Assembly (NCBI GenBank): GCA_033439255.1
Contig: CM065881.1
Location: 2,790,001 to 2,854,000, forward strand
Direction: 5' to 3'
Length of the DNA stretch: 64,000 nt
Origin: Hericium rajendrae
Lineage: Eukaryota > Basidiomycota > Agaricomycetes > Russulales > Hericiaceae
Of this stretch, positions 34,057-47,089 are shown one piece after another (within the stretch, counting starts at the first letter, position 1; each line of letters opens with the position of its first letter). Below the pieces are notes generated by a model that saw nothing but the letters and a program-made list of their open reading frames with translations, was not told where the DNA came from and searched no databases. A program made the translations under genes and the position numbers.

Positions 34057-37000
34057 ATGGACAAAGACAACAAGGACGATTTCACATTCGCGAGATCATG
34101 CGACCTCAAGTCGCCCGTTACTTTCCGCATGTATGTCCGATTCAATACGTAATGCCTAGATGAGCGTCTCAAGGCACACGACAGATCGCAGCTGGAGGGC
34201 ATCCGACACCCAAAGTCCTTCACAGAGCTTGTTGATAATCCAGAGTTACGATTTAATGGTGTCCAATCTCCGTGAGTCTGCAGCTTGGTATGCGATGGAG
34301 TTTTTTTATTATCTCGTATCACGGAAGCACGCTCTCCGACCTCTATGTCACTTGTCAGCTAGTGGCAGACAACAAGCCCCTCACAATCCGTTTCGCACGT
34401 CGTTCAAAGCTTTCAAGAACAACTACAGGCATGCCCACTTCGCTCGCCGCAGCGTTTCTGTGCTTATGTATTGAATCACAGTTGGAACGAATGGATCAGC
34501 TTTCCCATTCGCTACTGCGATCTCCCTCTTAGCTCCCAAATTACGTTCACGGTCTGGGACATCGCAGGTCCGCGTTCTGTGGTCCCGGTAGGAGGGTCGA
34601 CCTTCCGCCTCTTCGGAAAGAAATGGTACGTCCGCGTGCTTGATGGATCGCGTGGCCACTCAACAAAGGCTTCAGGACGCTGCGAAGAGGCAAGCATCGG
34701 CTGCTGCTGTGGCCGGGGAAGGAAGCGGATGGGTCAATTGAGACGACGACGCCGAGCAAGGTGGGTCCGCGGGACGAGATGGGCAGATTGGAGAAGGTGC
34801 GTGTGCTGTCGCTTGGCGTGAAGCTGGGTTGACCATTTGGGTGCAGCTGGTGAAGAAATACGAGCGCGGTGATCTGCCGAAGTCTGACTGGCTCGACAAG
34901 ATTGTGTTCCGCAAGATGACGGAAATACACGCAGTATGTGCCTTCATGCGGAGACAGATAAATTTGAAAGACTGATATTCCGTACACCAGGCAGAGACGG
35001 AGAAGTCGGAGAACCTGTTTCTGTACATCGACCTGCCACGATTCGATTTCCCCGTAATATTCAGTGAACCCGTGCATATGCTTATGCCTGTGCATAGATG
35101 GCGACAGCTGACAATTCAACAGGAGCCCGTCGCGTCCTCTTCGACAGCGCCGGCAATCACGACAAACGCGCACCCACCAACTGCACCTTCCATCTCGACT
35201 ACTTTCGCGTCAGATCCGTACCTCTGGGCCATACTTGACCCTGATGTGCCACGCGACAATCCGGTAGAAGACAAGCATCGCCGACTTGTTCGCAGTCACC
35301 GAAGTAGTCCGTATGATCGTGAGCTCAAGCCAAATACCAAGATCAGAGATGAGCTCGGCGTAGGTGCTTAGAATTTGCTCCTTTGGAACGACTTTAATCT
35401 GTTTCTTCAAGGTCATTCTGAACTATGCACCCAGTCAACCTCTGACTTCGGAGGAGAAAGACTTGATTTGGAAATTCCGCTTCTACCTCGCAAGGGACAA
35501 GCGCGGACTGACGAAGTTCCTCAAGTCTGTCACTTGGCGAGATCCGTCCGAGGTGAAGCAGGCGGTGGAGGAGCTACTCCCGCAATGGACCGAAATCGAC
35601 ACTGATGACGCGCTCGAACTGCTCGGTCCGAATACAGTGGATTCGCGCGTTAGGGCGTTCGCGGTGAAGCAGCTGAGTCGAGCAGATGACGACGTAAGTA
35701 CAGCAGAGAAGGAGTCTTCGGTAAGTTTCAACTGACACGAAATTACAGGAGCTCATGCTATATCTCCTCCAACTGGTGCAAGCATTGCGATTCGAGAGTG
35801 CTGCCAGTGATCAACGGTCAGCTAGGTCGACCGCAAGCGCCATATCCTACGACGACAGTGGCCTCGCCGACTTCCTCATCTCGCGTGCCGTCCAGAACCC
35901 TGTCCTGGGCAACCGCTTTCATTGGTATCTAGCTGTCGAAGTGTCATTGGAAGATCGGGTAATGGCGAAGATGTACGGGAAGGTCGTCTATAAGTTCCAG
36001 CAGGCGGTCGCGAAGGTAAGATGGGTCAGCTCGTTTTGCACTTGACCTCGGATGCTGATCATACACAGGCTCCCGACGGTCAAGAACGTCGCCAAGTCAT
36101 GGGGCGACAAGGCGAGCTCATCAAGGCGCTTGCAAAACGCGCTCAGGACATACGCATGTCCAAGGACCAACGACCCAAGAAGATCGAGAAACTGCGTGCG
36201 TTCCTCGCGGATTCGAAGAACGGTCTTTCGTCGATGGCGCCGCTTCCACATCCCCTCGATGCGCGCATTCAAGTCACAGGCATCATACCCGAGCTCTCCT
36301 CCGTCTTCAAATCGAATCTCTATCCGCTCCTCCTCTACTTCCAGTGCACCGACGGCTCGGAGTTCCCCGTAATCTTCAAGGACGGGGACGACCTGCGGCA
36401 GGACCAGCTCGTCATCCAGCTGTTCACGCTCATGGACCGCCTGCTGCGCCAGGAAAACCTGGACTTGAAGCTCACGCCGTACCATGTCCTTGCGACTGGA
36501 CCGTCGCAGGGCATGGTGCAGTACATCCCAAGCAAGACACTTGCGGCGATCGTCCACGAGAATGGGACGCTGCTCAATTATTTGCGGGCGCATCATCCGG
36601 ACGAGGGAGCGTTGGTACATATGGTGTCGAGCCGAGCGTGATTGATACGTTCATTCGGAGTTGTGGTCAGTGTCATCTCTCGGTGGAGCCGGCATATTCT
36701 GAAGTGTTCTATCAGCTGGATACTGCGTGGTTACATATCTGCTTGGGGTTGGTGATCGCCATCTGGACAATTTACTGTTGACCCCTGATGGTGCGTACCG
36801 TCATCCTTTGTTCTGTAAATGCACGACTAAACAGAACACATTCAGGCCACTTCTTCCATGGTATGCCCCTTTGACTGTGTTTTGTGCGCTGGCTTGCTGA
36901 CCATGCCCGCAGTCGACTTTGGCTACATCCTGGGACACGATCCGAAGCCGTTCCCGCCCGCCGTCAAGGTCTGCAAAGAGATGGTCGACGGCATGGGCGG

Positions 37001-37286
37001 CGCGCAGTCGATGCACTACGCGCGCTTCAAGAACTTCTGCTTCACGGCCTTCAGCATCCTGCGCAAGAGCGCGAACCTCATTCTGAATCTCGTCACGCTC
37101 ATGGTCGACGCGAACATCCCCGACATCAAGCACCGCAATGTGCACGAGCAGATCCAGGAGAAGTTCCTGCTCGATCTTACCGAGGAGGAGGCGATCAAGC
37201 ACTTCGAGACGTTGCTCGATGAGACGTCGTATTTCACGAAGGTGGTGGATCGGTTCCATGATTTGGCGCAGTACTGGAGGAGTTAG
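34057..37286 (+). CDS. VPS34: Class III phosphatidylinositol 3-kinase Vps34
   Basis: Makes PI3P on endosomes and autophagosomes, in complex with Vps15, Vps30 and Atg14 or Vps38. The start at 34057 gives [20 protein letters not shown]. The C2 domain includes [32 protein letters not shown] and [20 protein letters not shown]. The helical domain includes [40 protein letters not shown] and [16 protein letters not shown]. The kinase domain has [40 protein letters not shown], the catalytic loop [19 protein letters not shown], the [17 protein letters not shown] activation start and the C-terminal helix [20 protein letters not shown] ending DLAQYWRS. Introns near the catalytic loop are very short exonic steps with clean joins. 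One base is missing near 34388 (C2 for C3) and at 36613 (G2 for G3). All catalytic residues I can check are present. Confidence 0.95.
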
Positions 37287-37695
37287 GGCCCGGGCAGGCG
37301 TGGATACCATGTACAGTACTTCCGCGTACTATGTACATTGGGGTATAGCTTCGTACATTATGCATAACGTATACAGTACTACAGTACTCTACCAGCGGGC
37401 CGCTTCGTGATATGCATGGGAAAGCGAGAGGGAGAACCTACCACCCTTGATTGCTGCATATAAGCGCAGCGGAACAATCGCATCGCAGAATTAAGAATCA
37501 GAAAAGGAACCAGCCTCGGTGTAGATTGTGAGTGAGGGGTCTAAAGAGAGTGGTAGGTTCTAGGAGGTATATGTACTGTGAATTAACCGTATATCTGACA
37601 ATTGAAAATAAGGTGTTCCTTCCGAGAAGATGGCCATGTGTCGCTGGGCAAGAGCAGGTGCATCGCCGCTGAATGAAGAGACCGGCGCTGGGCCT
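37287..37695. other. Convergent 3' region of VPS34 and the P450
   Basis: About 410 bp. The part 37308-37395 is dense in short TACAGTAC/GTAC palindromes, described as a finding. No gene is supported. Confidence 0.5.
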
Positions 37696-39686
37696 TTAGT
37701 CCTCATACAAGCTAACGGCGTTGATCAGGGCAGCCGCCCTCTGAGACCGGGGCTTGATCTGGCAGTCAAAGTGCTTCGCGTGGCTAGTGCGGATGTCAGT
37801 GTGCGTCTATATGTGAATCTCAGGTGTATACTGACCTCACGGTGCTGCTGATGTATTCGCCGCTTGGCGTGATCTCGTTCCCGTTGGCATCGCGGGCCTT
37901 CGTGATATCGAATGCGGCAAGAGACATGACGATGGAGATGAAGACGGATGCATCGGCGAGGAGCATGCCCGGACAGACACTGGCAAATTCCACCCGTGAG
38001 CTTCCGTTGCACAAAGAGCAAAGGGCTTCAACTCACCGGCGACCAAAGCCGAACGCGTACAGGTAAGGATCCGTCTCGGGCTCGTGCGTCTCCGTCTTGA
38101 GGAAGCGCTCAGGCTGGAACTCAGACGGATTCTTGTACGTCTCGGGATCGTGTAGGAATTTCCTGGAATCGGAACCTGTCAGACCCGGGGTTGCAAGGTT
38201 ACCGGAAACTAAGCTCACCAGACGTTCGCGATGACGATAGAGTCCTTGGGAATGAGGTAACCTCCCTGAATGTCGTCTTCCCTAAGGCGATGAGGAAGAC
38301 CTAAGCGTGCCGTGCGCAATCAGAAGGCAGACACATAAGGAGCTACGGACGAACATACCAAGAGGTCCGACCGGGTTCCATCGCGCGACCTCCTTCACGA
38401 TCGCGTCTATGTACGGCAGGTTGGGGCGATCCGCAAACGTCGGCAACCTCTCGTTCCCCACGACAGCATCGATCTCGGCCTGCGCTTTCTTCTGAATTTC
38501 CGGGTGCAGTGTCATCGCGAGGTAGAAGCTGTAGATAGAAGACGGGGTCTATAAACGCATCATGTGAGCTGGGAAGTCATATGCGCGCATCAGACAGGCA
38601 CGCACCGTGTCGGCGCCGCCGGCGTAGAGCGCGGCTGAGGCCCATTTCAGGATCTCCTCCTTCGTAGGGTCGCTGGTGACCTCGTCCATCTGGTCCGATG
38701 CGAACGATGGCTTCGCAGAGCCGGCTGCCTATTGGAACAATGTAACGCGGAACAGAATTAGACCTCAGGAATACTCACGATCTGCTTCTTGGTCCAATTG
38801 AAGGGCTCGTTCACCACGGCTTGCAGGTTCGCAGAATACTCCTTCGCCAGGCGGTGGAAGCCAGCGCCCGGGAACCACTCTGGCAAGTAACGCACTATCC
38901 CCATGGCGTTAGTGAAAGCGCCATTGACCAAATTCAGAACAACAGGACATACAGATGGGGACGGTGTCGACCAGGAATGCGCCAGGCTCGGTCAGCTTCG
39001 AGAAGTCCTCCATCATGACCTGCGCAATGTGGACGAAGTGGTCGTCCTTCTCCTCGATGTTGTACCCATACCCAATGCTGAGGATGATCGCGCCGGCAGT
39101 CCTGCGGATCTGATTCTCCAGATCCTTCGGGTTCGCGAGGACGCGCTTCAGGAAACGATGCGTCTCGAGCTCCTCGACGTTGTGATACCTGGCCATGGCA
39201 GACTTGCTGCCCATGACGCGGAACAGCATCCGGCGGTATTCACGGAAGCGATCGCCATACGTCGAGAGGCCAAGCAGTTTCTTCAGGCCGACGAGCTCGC
39301 ATGCCATCGTCAGGTATGGTCGGTCAGAGTAGATCGAGCTCTTCTTGTCCAGCATGTCTGATACGGCCTGAGTCGTGTTCAAAATAATGATAGATTGTCC
39401 TAGGATGTTCAGCGACACAATACCACCTGGGCCACGATACATATGAACACGAAGCCCCCAATTCCAAGAAATACTACGACGCACCGTACTGCTCGCCCCA
39501 CTGGGAAAACGTCTTATATTCGTACTCTTTGGGCATATCCAGCAAGTTCCCGATGAGTGGTTTCCCCGAAGGACCCGGGGGAAGGGGTGCTGCCGGCTTC
39601 GGCGTAACGAGCTTCCGCACAACATACAGCCCGACAAGAGCGAGGCCGATGTCCAGCGCGGACAGGCTAGAAAACAAGGCGGGCAT
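37696..39686 (-). CDS. Cytochrome P450 monooxygenase
   Basis: Microsomal haem monooxygenase of a fungal family; the substrate is unknown. From the ATG at 39686 an N-terminal membrane anchor ([20 protein letters not shown]) is followed by the proline hinge [19 protein letters not shown]. Helix C is [17 protein letters not shown]. The I-helix has the oxygen-activation motif in LYAGGADT. The ExxR motif is in [17 protein letters not shown]. The PERF region is [13 protein letters not shown]. The haem loop is [17 protein letters not shown], split by an intron between the second Arg and Val; the Cys is the haem ligand. The C-terminus reaches [20 protein letters not shown] with the stop at 37696-37698. 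About nine introns join in frame with no errors. No other secondary-metabolism gene is nearby. Confidence 0.93.
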
Positions 39687-40768
39687 GGCTAAGAGAAAGG
39701 AAAGACAAAGTACAGTTCAAGAGTTGGCGGCAATTCGAAGGGGAGCCACGCCGGGCTTAATGGTAACGAGTGCGCACCTCGTGTTGACAGAATATATACC
39801 CCTTCTCGTGGTTGATCAAGCCAAAAAAAAACTTCTCGCCGAGGGACACACCGAACTCCACGCTTCGGATTGGACTCTCTGCTAACGGAAGAAGACAATA
39901 TTTACGCAATTTGATGGGGTCGAAGTCTTGTCAGGCGCCTGCCAGCACAAATTTCCCAAGGGACGCAATTTTGCGATAAACGGATGCAGAATTGCTCCAC
40001 GAAGAGAACAAGGGCTCAGCCGTTCTTGTCCGGATATGGCAGATCCGTCCTGTCCGCCCTTGCACGAGACCGTGTTCATATGAACAGAAGGGAGGATACC
40101 GTTTCATCTAAAAAGGGATGTATCTGGGTAGACAAGGAAGTCGCTTGAACAGGACGTCGCTTCTGGAAGATCGCGCACCCTCAATATTCAATACGCAAAA
40201 CGTGGCTGCCACACAACCCGGGGGATCTAGTAGCCGGCCCGACGCCGCGGCGGATGCCCCGATCGAGTCGCGACATCTTGTTCCCTGCAGGCCTGCGTAT
40301 CAGTTGTCGTGCTCATGCAGACATCGCTCTGCACCATCCGACTCTTACATACAGTCGACCGACGTCACGGCCGGACGCCGCTAGTGGGCACCACTGCGGC
40401 AGCAGCCGAGAACCGAGACGTGCGGTCATACTTGTCAGGTGTGATTGTTATTGTAGTCGAAAACATACAATGTGCCAGCCATAGAAATCATGGGCGACTT
40501 GCAGTCCGGTATCGCGGACCCATTCGTAAGTTAATATCTGCTTGACTGGAAGTGCAACGGAGTTAACCGATACTAAGTAGTTCATCGCTGTCAGATGAAA
40601 CGCCGTGATAGCAGAAATTAAATTAAGTAGATCGATTCCATATAGTTCAATACATACGGGTCAAACATAGCATAGATAGCAGACAGACAATGCACAAAAC
40701 AACCGGTTCTAGAGCAAAGATGTTCAGCTCCAGCCGCAGAAGAAAATTGCGTTATCTGCGCACCTCGA
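39687..40768. other. P450 promoter and F-box 3' region
   Basis: About 1.1 kb between two leftward genes. Apart from the TATA box I see nothing supported; several short frames near 40120-40540 shadow each other. Confidence 0.5.
39793..39798 (-). promoter_or_regulatory. TATA box of the P450 gene
   Basis: TATATA lying 107 bp upstream of the P450 ATG in an otherwise TATA-poor neighbourhood, as expected for an inducible rather than a housekeeping gene. Confidence 0.5.
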
Positions 40769-42816
40769 TTAGATGACCCGTATCGCGCCAAATCGTGTTC
40801 CCAGCACAATCCGGCCAGATACTTCGGAAAAGGCGATAAACGTCAGATCCTCTGAAGGGGACGAGATAAGAGCGTATCAGCGAACAAGAAGAATGTCAGG
40901 ATTGTCGCGGAAGCGAGGAACGGACGAACACGTACCGCGCAGGTCGTAAGATTTAACTCGTACACCACGTGCGTGTTCATGGGCGCTCCGCCTATACGCT
41001 CGTGGGCCAGATCGTCCTCAGGGTCGCCATCCGAATCCGAAGAAGCATCGCTCGAGGTCGATCCAGGCGACTCGGATATGGACAACGCCCGCGGTCGCAT
41101 TTCGACGGTGACGGGCTGAGATAATGGGCCATCTGTGCGGGAGACAGGACGCAACGGGTTCGCCGAGAATACAGACACTCGTCGCGACGTTGCGTTCTTA
41201 GTGCGCTCTATCCACGCGCCACGCCGCCCTTGCGGGCCCAAAGCGGCCGCGCTGATGAAGCCGAGCGCATCTTTGGACATGTCCTGGAGGCCGATGAGCT
41301 CTACGCGCATCGTGGGTGCCGACAATGACGTCGTGGCAGGAGTGACTTGGACGTGATAGTGGTAGACACCTCGCAGTACGTCATGTGCGAGAAACGAGAG
41401 CACTATCGGTGTTGGTTCTTCACTCGCATCGCTCGTTGAGGACGAAGGCACCGCAATGGAGACGCCACGGAAATTCGTGCCCGGGAAGGCGTGCTTGGTG
41501 ACGTTGGTCGCGGGGAATAGTAAACGTGAGCGACGGGCTCCCGCACGAGCCATTGGAGAATCTGGGCGGCAGGTGGGCCCTAAGGTCGAAGGTACGAAGT
41601 ACGAGGACTGGGCAGGAAAGGGGTATGGGGCAGGGTAGAGCTCGACCGTACGGGCTTTGACACAAAGTATATATAAGCCCACGAATTGCAAGCCGATAAT
41701 TCCGTTCCACTGTCGATACAAACAGCGTCAATCCCCAGCTGGGCAGGCAATGTCAGTTGCGTACCAATTGTTCGAGATCGTCAATCTGGGTATCAATGGT
41801 CACACCCGTGTTGGTTGGCCAGTGGAGGATGTCTATGTACATGCCTCGGGTATATGCGATGAGCTGCTTTGAAGGCTCGATAGCCCGGACATTCTGACTA
41901 TCGGCGCCGAAAAACGTGTCGACATCGTTGAACTGCAGGTCGTGTGCTGCGAAGTAGCCTTGATCAGATTTGTATCTATCAGCGGTCGACTGGGGACACC
42001 CTTCAGAAGATGGTGCATTTGGGTCGAGTGGGACTCGCATTAGCACCGTTGTCGAGCTACGGCAAAATGCACGCTGTCAGCACATCGAAACGTACGCATT
42101 CATGTCGACCAACATACCCCGGAGCCCCCCTGGTAGACCAATGGGTATGAGTCAGGCACCGAAGCAGAAGCAGAGAAAATTTAGACGTACCTATTCTGAG
42201 TCCCTGTAATGGCTACGTACACAACATCATCGTTGCCATCGGGACAAGCGACAGCGGACGTCCAGGATTCACGACCCCAAAGAACCCAATACGATGGGGG
42301 GCTGATGATGCGGCCCTTTACTTTCCTACCGACGGAGAGGGCGTCCCATAAAACCATGGACCCATTGCTGTATACGCAGAGAACCCAGCGATCGAGAAGT
42401 ACCGTAAGATAGAGTATGTCCTGGCACGTAATTTCCGCGGGTATCCCGCTTAGTTGCAACGTGTCCAAGCGCTGAAGAGGCCATTGGCGCTCCGCCTGCT
42501 GGGCGGACACGACGATGCGCTCAAGGTTGTCGCATCGCAAATTAACGGCGGTATTGGCTTCTCGTGCCTCGCGGGGAAGAGGAAGAAAGAGCTGCTGCGA
42601 TCGGAGCTGGTCCAACCAGAGCGCCTTGTCCCTGGTCAAGTGCGATAAAAGTTTGCAGGTCTGCCGGTTCGATTTCCAGGTGAGCGCGAGTGGGAAGGAT
42701 GAGACATCCGCACGCACCTTCCGCAGGTTCAGCAGATCCGGGACGTCCAGAAATGACGATATATGGAATATGAGCTCTGCTGGGATACGGAGGAGGGGAA
42801 TTGTTTGGGGCGCCAT
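40769..42816 (-). CDS. F-box protein, WD-like C-terminal part
   Basis: Probable substrate adaptor of an SCF ubiquitin ligase. The ATG at 42816 begins MAPQTIPLLRIPAELIFHIS and the F-box continues SFLDVPDLLNLRKTCKLLSH across a 60-bp intron, then LTRDKALWLDQL. The rest has no F-box-specific partner domain that I can name, but it contains beta-propeller-like lines: LDRWVLCVYSNGSMVLWDAL, VACPDGNDDVVYVAITG, FVGLYILCVKARTVELYPAP, VVYELNLTTCADLTFIAFSE and GRIVLGTRFGAIRVI (stop 40769-40771). Many agaricomycete F-box genes share this pattern and occur in large families. A long intron-rich stretch near 42060-42190 was joined only approximately. All other exons fit in frame. Confidence 0.82.
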
Positions 42817-43815
42817 CTCAAAGACCGAGTGATGAGGTCGGATTTGGCAGTGGTGCTGCAGTGCTGTAGTGAGCTTCTTGATTCTTTCTTTGCGAAGCAC
42901 CAAATAAGGCTGTCGAAGACTACCCTCACCTGGTATGTCGAGAGGTTCAATAAGTTCGAGCTGCGCGAAAAATGCAACGTGGTGGTGCGTTGGTGGGTCA
43001 GATAGACCTACGGAGCTCAGCTGGATCACTGACATGGTACTTACTCTATTTCTACATAATTTCATGCTGCAATTGGCAGGAGAAAGACCCCAGATACTAG
43101 AGTCAAGGTGCCTGTCACGCTTAACGACTTTTGGTCATTCGAGCTGCGTTATCATCAGAACCGCTAAGTACGCACATGAAGAATGGAATGGACTTGACGC
43201 ATGCATCAATGCTATCAATTTAACAATGAAATGACCAGATGTAAGTACGATTTTCGTAGAATACTTAATCTCGTCACGGTGACTGTGACAGGAGCGGTCA
43301 CGTGAGGGGTCCCAGGCGCGTTCGGCTGGGTTTTTGTGAGACGCGCCTGCTTTACGACCGCGTCGTGTCTCTCCATCGTTCGCCTGGGCCTCTGATCCAT
43401 TCAGGCAATATCCCTCTCTTAACAAACCTGGTTCGTCTCTGTATAGACAACGTTTTTGGTACGTGCCGAGCACGAGGCCGTGGAGTTCTCTGACCGTACA
43501 TGTTGAAGACACCGTCGTCATTCCTTTGCGCATACCAATTAAGGCGGAGTAGACAACTGTGTCAAGGCACGACGGGATTCACCTTTGATTGTGCAGTATG
43601 TGATTCGCTCTAACTCTGAACGAGACTTCTAAACGCCGAGGCAGAGATACCCGCGAGGTTGCGCGACGGAGGATAGAGACATTCTGGGCGGGGTAGATGC
43701 CGACCTGGTGAGTCTTTTCTTTTTAGTTTCACTTTACGCCAACGATCATACAATACAAGCCCCAATCACTTGTGTAGCTCTATTCCAGAGCCATTAATCG
43801 CTGCCCTGATTCGCC
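42817..43815. other. Divergent region between F-box and RTC4 genes
   Basis: About 1 kb. It contains the inverted repeat GTCACGGTGAC (43273-43283) and, 13 bp further, a CACGTG E-box-like site. No gene is supported. Confidence 0.5.
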
Positions 43816-46800
43816 ATGGAAGGACTTGAGCGTTCGCAGAAACAACGCGGAGTCACACCATCATCCGACCCTTCCTTGCGCTATCGTCAGCGATCCAATG
43901 CTACGAGCTCCGGCATGCTATTTGAGGATCTAGGTTCCAGCGGCTTCATCGTGAGTCCCAGGAAGAAGCCCATCAAGACATACGGCTCCAAGGGCAAGGG
44001 GGCCCGAGGTGGTAGTTCGCAATCCAGAAACACATATGGATCATCCGACGACGAGATGGATCTTTGTCAGAACAGAACTCTCAGATGTCCGATTCCGAAG
44101 TTATTCCGAAGAAGATCGGTTCTCAGGGGAAAGCACAACCGTCTGTTGTTGTCACTTATAAGAATCAGAGTACAGTTGTGGGCACCACGAACCGCTTTGC
44201 CGGGATGAAATTCAAGAAGAAGTCAAGACCGAGAGCGGCGAGGCTTCGGCGGCGACTTCTCAGGAGTCAACTCCACCTGTAGGTTCATCTTATAAAGCGG
44301 ACAACCTCTACGACTCCTTATCCATGCTCTCGGGTCGCGAAAACGCCGTCTCTGTGGCGAAGGCCTCAACAAATCCATATTCATCTAGGCTTAGCTCCCG
44401 TTCCAAGAAAGACGACTCAAAGGTTGCGGGTTCATCTCGTCCCACTCGCCAACCTCAGGCCTTCCCAATGTCTCCTAGGAAACCGAGAACCCCAGAGAAG
44501 CCGCTGAAGGGCAAGGGTAAAGCCAGGGCTGTTATCGAGTCCCCGTCCCCATCTAGTAGTCCTCCTTCCCGAGATAAGACTATCACTCGCTGTGAACGCT
44601 CAGCTCGCGACAGTAACAGTCCTTCACCAAGAAGTCGCAAACCTCTTCCACGAGAACGGAGCAATGCACGCCGATCATCGCCACCACGCACTCGCAGTCG
44701 CCCTACCATCGACCTTGCAGATGATAGCGAGGATATAGAGGAGACGCCCAAACCAGCCGCCGCCGCTGTAGAGCCGCCTCAAGTACAAACGTTTCCTTCT
44801 CTCGAGCCACTTTCTTCGAACCAGGCCGATTCGGCCAGACCACGCACACCACCTCGCTTACCGGAAGCATTCCCGCTTTCGCCTCCTGCGAACCGTTCGG
44901 ACGGCCTCGACGCCGGTTGCAAGGGCAAGCAGAAGGCGAGCGTTCCCTTCGCCTTCCTTTCTCCTCTCCGCACCCAAGAGCAGGGACAGGAGCTTCCCAA
45001 GGGAAAGAACAAGAACAAGCTCTCGCGCTTTCCGATGCAGTCTCCGCTCACCTCTCCCGCCCGGTCATCGCCCAGGAAATATAGCCTTCAGAGTTTAAAA
45101 CCTACAAGAAGCTTGAGCGCACTGGGAGAGGACGGTGCTGATCCCGACCTGGTCATGACGGACGCCGAGGATATTGGTGGGCGTGGTAATTTGCAGCCAT
45201 TCCCCATGCCAAAGAGTCAGCTGGAGAGCATCGGCCGCGGGGGCCCAACTAGCAGCGCAGGTCAATCGTCCAAGGCGACCGGTATCGAGGCCGCGAATTC
45301 TGCTGCGGACTTGGAGCAGCAATGTCGGATCTACACAATGATTCTTGTGAGTCCATCCCTTTTTGATCTCCGTCTTCCATATTGCTATACGCATATATGC
45401 AGTGTTCATGGACCCGACTGTGGATCCATCGACGTTATGCCCTTACTGCGACGAGCCGCTCCCTCCCTCCCTTACACCGCATCTACGCTCCCTCCTTGCC
45501 ACAGCCAAGAGCAAATCGTATCGAGAGCCGCGACCAGGAAATCCTCTAGGCTTGAAAGCACCGATGCGGACGTTCATCGCCATCTGTCAGCGCCATCAAT
45601 TCGAGGCCCGCGAGATGCCCAAAGCCAAGAAGCGTGGATGGCCGACGAGCATCGACTTTGTTCAAGTGAAACGACGGTGGAGAACTCTGGCTCGCGATTG
45701 CGAGGGCTGGTGGAAGGTGATGGGGGGATCCGCGAGGAGAGCGTATTCTGGAACCAGGTCATCAAGGAGATGCAAGCTTTGGGCTCGCGTGCTGCAGTCG
45801 GCGTGAAAGGCCAGTTGGAAAGCTTCGAGAAGACGCAGCCGGGGTAGTAAGTGCTTTTTCTGAATTTGTTAACGGCTGCTCATGCCTGGATAGTTATGGC
45901 GAAATGGGATCCATGATCATACATCAGACGCTGTACAATCTCTTCCGCCATCATCGTTCGACGCCGAAAGCATCTCGCCGCTAACTCCCACGGAGTTCAT
46001 CCAGCGGGTGTTGGTGCCCGAGGCGGCACTCGCGCTGATCATGGAAGACATGGACCAAGGCCGCGAGCATGCGACGCAGACGATGCGGGAGAGCGCTGCG
46101 TATGGCGTGGCGATGTTCCCGGAAGGCGGCGAGGGCGATGGCTCTGGCGTTGGTGCTGGGGTGGGGAAGATATTGTCCGAGAACGCGCGAGGGCCAGGAG
46201 GAAGGAAGTCGAGGTTGAGGACAGGGTCGAAGAGAGGATGTTAAAGGAGGCACGGGGGAAGGCGAAGGCGGGGGAAACGAAGAGACGGGGCAAGGGAAAG
46301 AAGAGGATGCTGGATGAGGATGAGAACACGACGGAGACGGAGTCAGTCATCAGCAGCAAGGGCAAGACGAAGCGGAAGAAGATGTCGGCCAGCGAAGATG
46401 GCGAAGAGTACACAGATCTGCCTGCCTCGCGAACGAGAGCACCTCGCACGAAGGCGCCTGCGTCGACGCGAGCTCCTGCGACAAAGCCGTCGCGGCCTAC
46501 GAGTCGCAACACCTCGCCTATGACTTGGCGAGAAGACGAAGTCACCTTGGTAAACAAGAAACTCGCAAAGCCCTTGAAGGAATCCTCTGATGATGAGGTC
46601 GTCATCGTTTCTCCACCAACGTCCAGTCAGACAAGGAGCAACAAGCCTCGACCACGACCTGTGGCTATTGCTAAGAATGTGCCGGCACGGAACAACGACG
46701 ATGATGATGATGTGGAAGACACCCCCAGACCTAAACGCACCATGCCGGGCAGCTCCAGGAATGCATCGAATAAGGGATCCTCTCCATCAGCTGCAGGCGG

Positions 46801-47089
46801 CAACTTCTACCCATTACGCGCTGCTCGGAGCAGGCAAACAGTCACCGAGTAAGTCACTATACATTTCTACTGTTTCTATGCTGAAATAAGTGGGCCTCAT
46901 AGCATTCCTGACCAGCCCGTGCGCAAGGACGGTTGGTTCAATCGCATGGGCGATCCCATACACGACAGCTCCTCTGACGTGGAGATCCGAGCACAGAGTC
47001 CTCCTGGCTCGACATCTAGAAAGCGCGACAGCGACGGGGACGGGGACTCATGGTCGCTGAGCGACGACGATTCCCCAGCACCCTTATGA
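43816..47089 (+). CDS. RTC4-domain protein in a long disordered chain
   Basis: Contains the domain of yeast Rtc4, a nuclear protein linked genetically to telomere capping (cdc13 suppression). From the ATG at 43816 (MEGLERSQKQRGVTPSSDPS) a disordered Ser/Pro/Arg-rich region of about 500 residues carries repeated FPMSP/FPLSP-like motifs. The RTC4 domain follows an intron near 45350-45400: TLCPYCDEPLPPSLTPHLRS, KAPMRTFIAICQRHQFEARE, KKRGWPTSIDFVQVKRR, ESVFWNQVIKEMQALGSRAA, SFEKTQPGYGEMGSMIIHQT (across an intron), FDAESISPLTPTEFIQRVLV and PEAALALIMEDMDQ. A second basic/acidic disordered tail ends SLSDDDSPAPL (stop 47087-47089). One-base slips occur near 44063, 44214, 45675, 45945 and 46195. Function here is unknown; a chromatin or telomere role is inference from the family. 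Confidence 0.85.

Noticed and set aside
35988-36620. 210-codon minus-strand frame
   Set aside because: Shadow of the Vps34 kinase domain.
37696-39686. Secondary-metabolite gene cluster around the P450
   Set aside because: Neighbours are Vps34 and an F-box protein; no synthase, transporter or regulator is nearby.
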